Assembly (NCBI RefSeq): GCF_018861905.1
Contig: NZ_JAHLDU010000001.1
Span: 62,001-126,000 of the forward strand
Source: Clostridium sp. DSM 17811
GTDB lineage: Bacteria > Bacillota > Clostridia > Clostridiales > Clostridiaceae
Direction: 5' to 3'
Length of the DNA: 64,000 bases
The position numbers were made by a program, and so were the translations under genes. Below are positions 59,601 to 64,000 of this stretch, piece after piece (position 1 is the stretch's first letter; each line of letters starts with the position of its first letter). The notes under the pieces are model-generated. The model saw only the letters and a list, made by a program, of their open reading frames with translations, made no database searches and had not been told where the DNA came from.

Positions 59601-60064
59601 AGTTTTTAATCAATAACTATACACTTTCTATTATACCTCATTACAAATGAAAATAATATTGTTTTCTTTAATGGTACGTTATCCTTTTATAGGTAACCGA
59701 TTTGCATTTCACTATATCCATATTGTGTATTTCAGTATAAACTAATCACAAAATCACTTTAGCATTCAAACTAATATAATTTATTATTTTTTGAATAATT
59801 CAATATCTCCTCTGGCATAAAATTACAATTTGCAGTTGTTTCACTTTAAATTACTCCTGTTACTATTTATTTCATTAATTATTTTTCATTATAAAACCCT
59901 TATATTACAACGCTTATAAGATTATCTAAATATTTTTAATATTTAAATATTAATAAACCACTTGAACTGTTTCACTTTTAATATTACAATATGTATATCA
60001 ACAAGATCCATTTACACAAATAAATATTAAATGTTAACTTTATTATTTATTTTATGACTAAGTA
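59601..60064. other. Intergenic region upstream of the pfl promoter
   Basis: AT-rich stretch with no credible gene. Short repeated TTTCACTTTAA-like words occur but no riboswitch or strong hairpin was recognised. It separates the minus-strand anchored-protein gene from the plus-strand pflB. Confidence 0.5.
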
Positions 60065-60123
60065 TTAACAAACATAACAAAGTATTGTATAATACATTCA
60101 TATAATACTTATTGTTAAACAAT
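60065..60123 (+). promoter_or_regulatory. Predicted pflB promoter with inverted repeat downstream
   Basis: TTAACA (60065-60070), 17-nt spacer, TATAAT (60088-60093). Just downstream is ATTGTTAAACAAT (60111-60123), an odd-length palindrome that partly resembles redox-sensing Rex half-sites (TTGTTAA). Rex control of pfl is plausible biology but the site is incomplete. Confidence 0.5.
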
Positions 60124-60216
60124 ATTTATTGTTGATTGCATGATTGTTTAATTACATAACAAAATGATCATATATAACAACATTTTAAAAACAGTATATT
60201 ATAGGGAGGAAAAACA

Positions 60217-62445
60217 ATGACTAAACAATGGAATGGTTTCAAAGGAGATTCATGGAAAAATAAAATAGATGTGAAAGACTTTATTCAAAAAAACTATACC
60301 TTATACGAAGGTGATGATAGTTTTTTAGTAGGAAAAACTGATAAGACCAATAAAGTTTGGGACAAAGCTAATTCCCTTATATTAGAAGAAATCAAAAAAG
60401 GTATTATAGATGTTGAAACTAATGAAATTTCAGGAATAGATAACTTTAAACCTGGATATATTGATAAAGAAAATGAAGTAATTGTTGGATTACAAACGGA
60501 TGCACCACTCAAAAGAATAGTAAATCCATTTGGTGGCTTTAGAATGGTAGAACAATCACTTGAGGAATATGGCTACAAATTAAACAAGGATATAAAAGAA
60601 TTTTTTCCAAAATACAGAAAAACTCATAATGAAGGAGTTTTTGATGCCTACACCGATGCTACTAAAGTTGCAAGAAATGTAGGGTTATTAACTGGACTTC
60701 CAGATGCATATGGGCGTGGAAGAGTAATTGGAGATTATAGAAGAATTGCTCTTTATGGATTAGATTTCTTAGTACAGCAGAAGCAAAAGGATTTAAAAGA
60801 ACTTACAGGACATGCGTCAGATGATTTAATAAGACATAGAGAAGAAGTAAGTATGCAAATAAGAGCACTTGGTCAAATAAAAAGCATGGCTCTAAAATAT
60901 GGTGTTGATCTATCGACACCATCTACTACAGCTTGCGACGCTGTTCAAGCAGTTTACCTTGGATATCTTGCAGGAATAAAAGAAAATAATGGTGCCGCAA
61001 TGTCCCTAGGAAGAACTACTACTTTCTTAGATATTTATTTTGAAAGAGATCTAAAAGCTAGATTAATAACAGAAGATGAAGCTCAAGAAATCATCGATCA
61101 ATTCGTAATTAAACTTAGAATGGCAAGACATCTAAGAACCCCTGAGTATAATGATTTATTTGGTGGAGACCCTAATTGGGTAACAGAATCTATTGGCGGA
61201 GTTGCACTCAACGGTACTCCAATGGTAACAAAGAATTCTTTTAGATTCCTTCATACATTAACAAATCTAGGATCAGCACCAGAACCTAATATGACAGTGC
61301 TTTGGTCAGAAAAGTTACCAGAAACTTTCAAGAAGTATTGTGCTAAAATGTCTATTGAAACTGATGCACTTCAGTATGAAAATGATGATATAATGAGACC
61401 TATTTACGGAGATGATTACGGCATTGCTTGCTGCGTTTCTGCTATGGAAATAGGAAAGAGAATGCAGTTCTTTGGAGCAAGAGCTAACCTTGCAAAATCA
61501 TTATTACTATCACTTAATGGTGGAGTTGATGAATTAAAAGGTAAACTTGTAGTACCTGGAATTGAAAAAATAACTGATGAAGTTCTTGATTACGAAAAAG
61601 TTAGAAAAATGTATTCAAAGGTTTTGGAATATGTCGCTAACATGTATGTAGACACAATGAACACAATACATTATATGCATGATAAATATGCTTATGAAGC
61701 TGGCCAACTTGCTCTTCATGATACTGACCTTAAATACTTCATGGCATTTGGAGTAGCAGGACTTTCAATTGCAGCCGATTCATTAAGTGCTATAAAGTTC
61801 GCTAAGGTATCTCCAATAAGAAATGCTGATGGCATAACCATTGATTTTAAAACTGAAGGAGATTTCCCTAAATACGGTAATGATGATGATAGAGTTGATG
61901 ATTTAGCTGTTGAACTTATCAAGGAATTCAGCAATGCTCTAAAGAAACATCCTGCATATAAGGGAGCAGAACACACCTTGTCAGCACTTACCATTACATC
62001 AAATGTAGTTTATGGTAAAAAGACAGGTACAACTCCTGATGGCAGAAAACAAGGCGTACCACTTGCGCCCGGAGCAAACCCAACACAAGGTAACGATGAA
62101 AATGGAGCACTTGCATCATTAAATTCAGTTGCTAAGATTCCTTATAGAACCTATTGCCAAGATGGAGTTTCAAATACTTTTTCAATTGTACCTGCTGCAC
62201 TTGGAATAGACGAACCTACAAGAATAAATAATTTAGTTTTCCTTTTAGATGGTTATTTTGCACAAGCTGCACATCATCTAAATGTAAATGTATTAAATAG
62301 AGAAGTTTTAATAGATGCTATGGAAAATCCAGACAAATATCCAACATTAACAATAAGAGTTTCAGGATACGCTGTTCATTTCAACAGATTATCTAAAGAA
62401 CAACAACTTGAAGTTATAAGCAGAACTTTCCATAAAAAAATCTAG
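60217..62445 (+). CDS. pflB: Formate C-acetyltransferase (pyruvate formate-lyase)
   Basis: 742 residues, typical length. It cleaves pyruvate + CoA to acetyl-CoA + formate by a glycyl-radical mechanism. The catalytic Cys pair is in [13 protein letters not shown] (about 405-417) and the radical Gly is Gly717 in [22 protein letters not shown] lies before the ATG. The activating enzyme follows 180 nt downstream, with a hairpin between. Supplies formate (one-carbon units) and acetyl-CoA anaerobically. Confidence 0.97.
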   Translation: MTKQWNGFKGDSWKNKIDVKDFIQKNYTLYEGDDSFLVGKTDKTNKVWDKANSLILEEIKKGIIDVETNEISGIDNFKPGYIDKENEVIVGLQTDAPLKRIVNPFGGFRMVEQSLEEYGYKLNKDIKEFFPKYRKTHNEGVFDAYTDATKVARNVGLLTGLPDAYGRGRVIGDYRRIALYGLDFLVQQKQKDLKELTGHASDDLIRHREEVSMQIRALGQIKSMALKYGVDLSTPSTTACDAVQAVYLGYLAGIKENNGAAMSLGRTTTFLDIYFERDLKARLITEDEAQEIIDQFVIKLRMARHLRTPEYNDLFGGDPNWVTESIGGVALNGTPMVTKNSFRFLHTLTNLGSAPEPNMTVLWSEKLPETFKKYCAKMSIETDALQYENDDIMRPIYGDDYGIACCVSAMEIGKRMQFFGARANLAKSLLLSLNGGVDELKGKLVVPGIEKITDEVLDYEKVRKMYSKVLEYVANMYVDTMNTIHYMHDKYAYEAGQLALHDTDLKYFMAFGVAGLSIAADSLSAIKFAKVSPIRNADGITIDFKTEGDFPKYGNDDDRVDDLAVELIKEFSNALKKHPAYKGAEHTLSALTITSNVVYGKKTGTTPDGRKQGVPLAPGANPTQGNDENGALASLNSVAKIPYRTYCQDGVSNTFSIVPAALGIDEPTRINNLVFLLDGYFAQAAHHLNVNVLNREVLIDAMENPDKYPTLTIRVSGYAVHFNRLSKEQQLEVISRTFHKKI

Positions 62446-62470
62446 TTAATTTTAAAATATTGTATAATAT

Positions 62471-62497
62471 GAGAGGTACTTATTATAAGTACTTCTC
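62471..62497 (+). terminator. Hairpin between pflB and pflA
   Basis: Stem GAGA-GTACTTA / TAAGTAC-TCTC (one mismatch pair) followed by ACTTTATAT. Probably a partial terminator lowering pflA relative to pflB. A second, weaker inverted repeat (ATTAAAGCAAAAA with TTTTTGTTTTAAT) lies at about 62525-62569. Confidence 0.6.
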
Positions 62498-62625
62498 ACT
62501 TTATATAAAAATTTAACTTCATTTTATATTAAAGCAAAAAGGCTTTCAGTTTTTGTTTTAATATGAAATGAACACAAATAATCTATACATAAAATTGTTT
62601 CATTCAAGGCTAAGGAGGAATTTAT

Positions 62626-63351
62626 ATGGTAAAAGGTAAAATTCATTCTATAGAAACTATGGGACTAGTTGATGGTCCTGGAATAAGAGTTGTAGTTTTC
62701 TTTCAAGGTTGTAAATTGAGATGTGCCTACTGCCATAATCCCGACACTTGGCAGTTGAGTGGTGGTACAGAAATGACGCCTGATGAAATTGTTAAAAAAA
62801 TAGTTCGTTTCAAACCATACTTTAACAGATCTTGCGGCGGGGTTACTTTCTCTGGTGGCGATCCACTGCTTCAAAGCGAATTTCTACTAGAGTGTTTAAA
62901 ATTATGTAAGATAAATGGCATTCATACAGCTCTCGATACTGCTGGTTTTGGTGATGGTAATTACGACGAAATATTAAAGTACACAGATTTAGTACTTTTA
63001 GATATAAAACAAACAACAGGTAAAGGTTATGTTGCACTAACTGGAAAAGATGCTACAGATGTTAATATATTTTTAGAATCTCTTCGAAAATCAAAATCAA
63101 GAGTTTGGGTAAGACACGTTGTTGTTCCTGGTATTACCGATTCAGAGGAACATATAACAAAACTTGCTAAAATTATTAATGAAGAAGTACCTAATTTAGA
63201 TAAAGTAGAACTTCTTTCATATCATGTTTTAGGAGTTAGTAAATACGAAGAGTTATCTATACCTTATAAACTTAAAGGGGTAGATGCAATGGATAAAGAT
63301 AAAACTAAAAAACTCCAAATATTAATTGATAGTTTGCTTAATATCAAATAA
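62626..63351 (+). CDS. pflA: Pyruvate formate-lyase activating enzyme
   Basis: 241 residues. Radical SAM enzyme with the [4Fe-4S] motif in GCKLRCAYCHNPDTW (CxxxCxxC, about 29-43), preceded by ETMGLVDGPGIRVVVFFQG (split), the PFL-AE signature, and GGVTFSGGDPLLQ (about 75-87) for SAM binding. It generates the glycyl radical on PflB. TAAGGAGGAATTTAT precedes the ATG. Copy C of the palindromic element begins 12 nt after its stop. Confidence 0.96.
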   Translation: MVKGKIHSIETMGLVDGPGIRVVVFFQGCKLRCAYCHNPDTWQLSGGTEMTPDEIVKKIVRFKPYFNRSCGGVTFSGGDPLLQSEFLLECLKLCKINGIHTALDTAGFGDGNYDEILKYTDLVLLDIKQTTGKGYVALTGKDATDVNIFLESLRKSKSRVWVRHVVVPGITDSEEHITKLAKIINEEVPNLDKVELLSYHVLGVSKYEELSIPYKLKGVDAMDKDKTKKLQILIDSLLNIK

Positions 63352-63363
63352 TAGGGTGCATCC

Positions 63364-63609
63364 ATATGAAACTTCTCTCCTGCGTGACCTGAAATAAGAG
63401 TTTGAAACATGAAAATTCATTAAGGTATTCTAATCTTTTGCTCATATGAAATTCTCTAACAGCTCACATTCGGCTTACAGCCAGTTCGCTTAGACTTCCT
63501 TTCAGGAAGTCTTACGAGAATTTTATATTTGCAAAAGAAGAATTTCTAAATGAATTTTCAATTGTTTCTGCTCTTCTTATTTCCGGTCACTTCCGGTGAA
63601 AGTTCATAT
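63364..63609 (+). repeat. Large palindromic interspersed element, copy C
   Basis: 246 bp. Imperfect terminal arms ATATGAAACTT / AAGTTCATAT (one bulge), outer stem CTTTTGCTCATATGAAATTCT with AGAATTTTATATTTGCAAAAG (split; mismatched in places), inner hairpins CGGCT-TAC-AGCC and AGACTTCCT-TTC-AGGAAGTCT (63492-63512). Same orientation and distance from the upstream stop codon as copies A and B. Confidence 0.9.
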
Positions 63610-63771
63610 TGTTATATATTTGAACTGAAATATTTTTAAAATCAACCTCTTACAAAAGAAGAATTACTAAATCAACTTTCAATGTTTATGCTCTTCTTGT
63701 TACAAGCCACTTCTGGAGAAAATTCATACTATATCACATTTACATTAAAATATTTCTACGATCAACCTCTT
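63532..63771 (+). repeat. 120-bp tandem duplication of the right arm of copy C
   Basis: The right arm of copy C is followed by a diverged second unit at exactly 120-bp offset: TCAATTGTTTCTGCTCTTCTT against TCAATGTTTATGCTCTTCTT (split), GGTCACTTCCGGTGAA against AGCCACTTCTGGAGAA. ATCAACCTCTTACAAAAGAA is identical at 63641 and 63761. Confidence 0.8.
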
Positions 63772-63781
63772 ACAAAAGAAG

Positions 63782-63829
63782 AAAGGCATGTCCCAAGATG
63801 ATTTTATAATCATTTTTGGATATGCCTTT
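63782..63829 (+). terminator. Intrinsic terminator downstream of the repeats
   Basis: Imperfect stem AAAGGCATGTCCCAA ... TTGGATATGCCTTTT with inner ATGAT/ATCAT pairing, followed by CTTTTCTT-like sequence. Likely ends the pflBA transcript. Confidence 0.65.
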
Positions 63830-63913
63830 TCTTCGGTTCAACTATAACCTTTGTTATATTGTATGCTATTTGTGCTTAAATTTATATTTATCAACTATGG
63901 TTTCACTAGTAAA

Positions 63914-64000
63914 ATGGATGCTACCTCAATTATCCAAAACACTAATGATTATGAAAATTTATTAGTTATTAAACTCCTAGAAGAAAATCCTAGGAAACGT
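63914..64000 (+). CDS. Possible partial reading frame running off the window
   Basis: An open frame from ATG at 63914 continues to the window edge (29 codons: MDATSIIQNTNDYENLL ... EENPRKR). No clear ribosome binding site precedes it and the product is not recognised. It might be the start of a gene or part of one beginning upstream in the same frame. Confidence 0.25.
   Translation, partial: MDATSIIQNTNDYENLLVIKLLEENPRKR

Overview
The window is low-GC, densely packed bacterial chromosome. Starts are ATG, GTG or TTG behind strong GGAGG-type ribosome binding sites. Gene content (C5-route heme/B12 genes, pyruvate formate-lyase, ADP-glucose-based glycogen synthesis with a GlgC/GlgD pair, LonB next to ClpX/ClpP/trigger factor, PerR, a GlgD-type non-catalytic subunit) points to an anaerobic, spore-forming Firmicute of the genus Clostridium (cluster I). 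The species is not identified. No rRNA, tRNA, CRISPR array, prophage or intact insertion sequence was seen. Most genes are on the minus strand.

Layout. (1) 1-4.7 kb: purine salvage/uptake unit, with a guanine riboswitch, xpt, a BMP-family lipoprotein, and the ATPase and first permease of a nucleoside ABC importer. (2) 4.8-14.2 kb: glycogen/granulose locus. In transcription order it is a broken glgB, glgC, glgD, glgA, glgP, a terminator, then a second promoter with a second glgC-glgD pair. (3) 14.6-16.8 kb: divergent speD and asd. (4) 16.8-23.5 kb: mixed small genes (HD phosphohydrolase, two alpha/beta hydrolases, peptide deformylase with an overlapping XRE regulator, membrane proteins, an isolated cbiT). 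(5) 23.7-37 kb: tetrapyrrole/B12 region. One riboswitch heads cbiP-cbiB-hemA-(precorrin-2 dehydrogenase)-hemC-cobA/hemD-hemB-hemL; a second heads the cobalt importer cbiMNQO. (6) 37-43 kb: trmB, an M50 protease, two membrane-anchored extracytoplasmic proteins, a PIN-PhoH ATPase and perR. (7) 43-49 kb: surface/spore-like accessory stretch with a lone solute-binding lipoprotein, an unknown anchored protein, a bactofilin, an Asn-rich low-complexity protein, two Cys/Gly-rich hydrophobic small proteins and a HEAT-like protein. (8) 49-58 kb: proteostasis block tig, clpP, clpX, lonB, lon, ysxC. (9) 58-63.4 kb: sugar-phosphate isomerase-like protein, an anchored protein, then pflB-pflA.

The most unusual feature is a family of ~235-246 bp near-palindromic elements. 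Three full copies (16779-17016, 21259-21491, 63364-63609) each start 9-12 nt after the stop codon of an unrelated gene (asd, cbiT, pflA), in the same sense orientation relative to that gene. The inner stem differs in sequence between copies but stays fully paired, which is covariation. A collapsed relic lies at 48069-48152, and a 120-bp tandem duplication of one arm follows the third copy. Other points of interest are the decayed glgB beside duplicated glgCD, a 44-bp tandem array that supplies the last codons of cbiP, and the Asn/Cys-rich low-complexity gene trio. All functional statements rest on reading motifs and context; no database search was possible.
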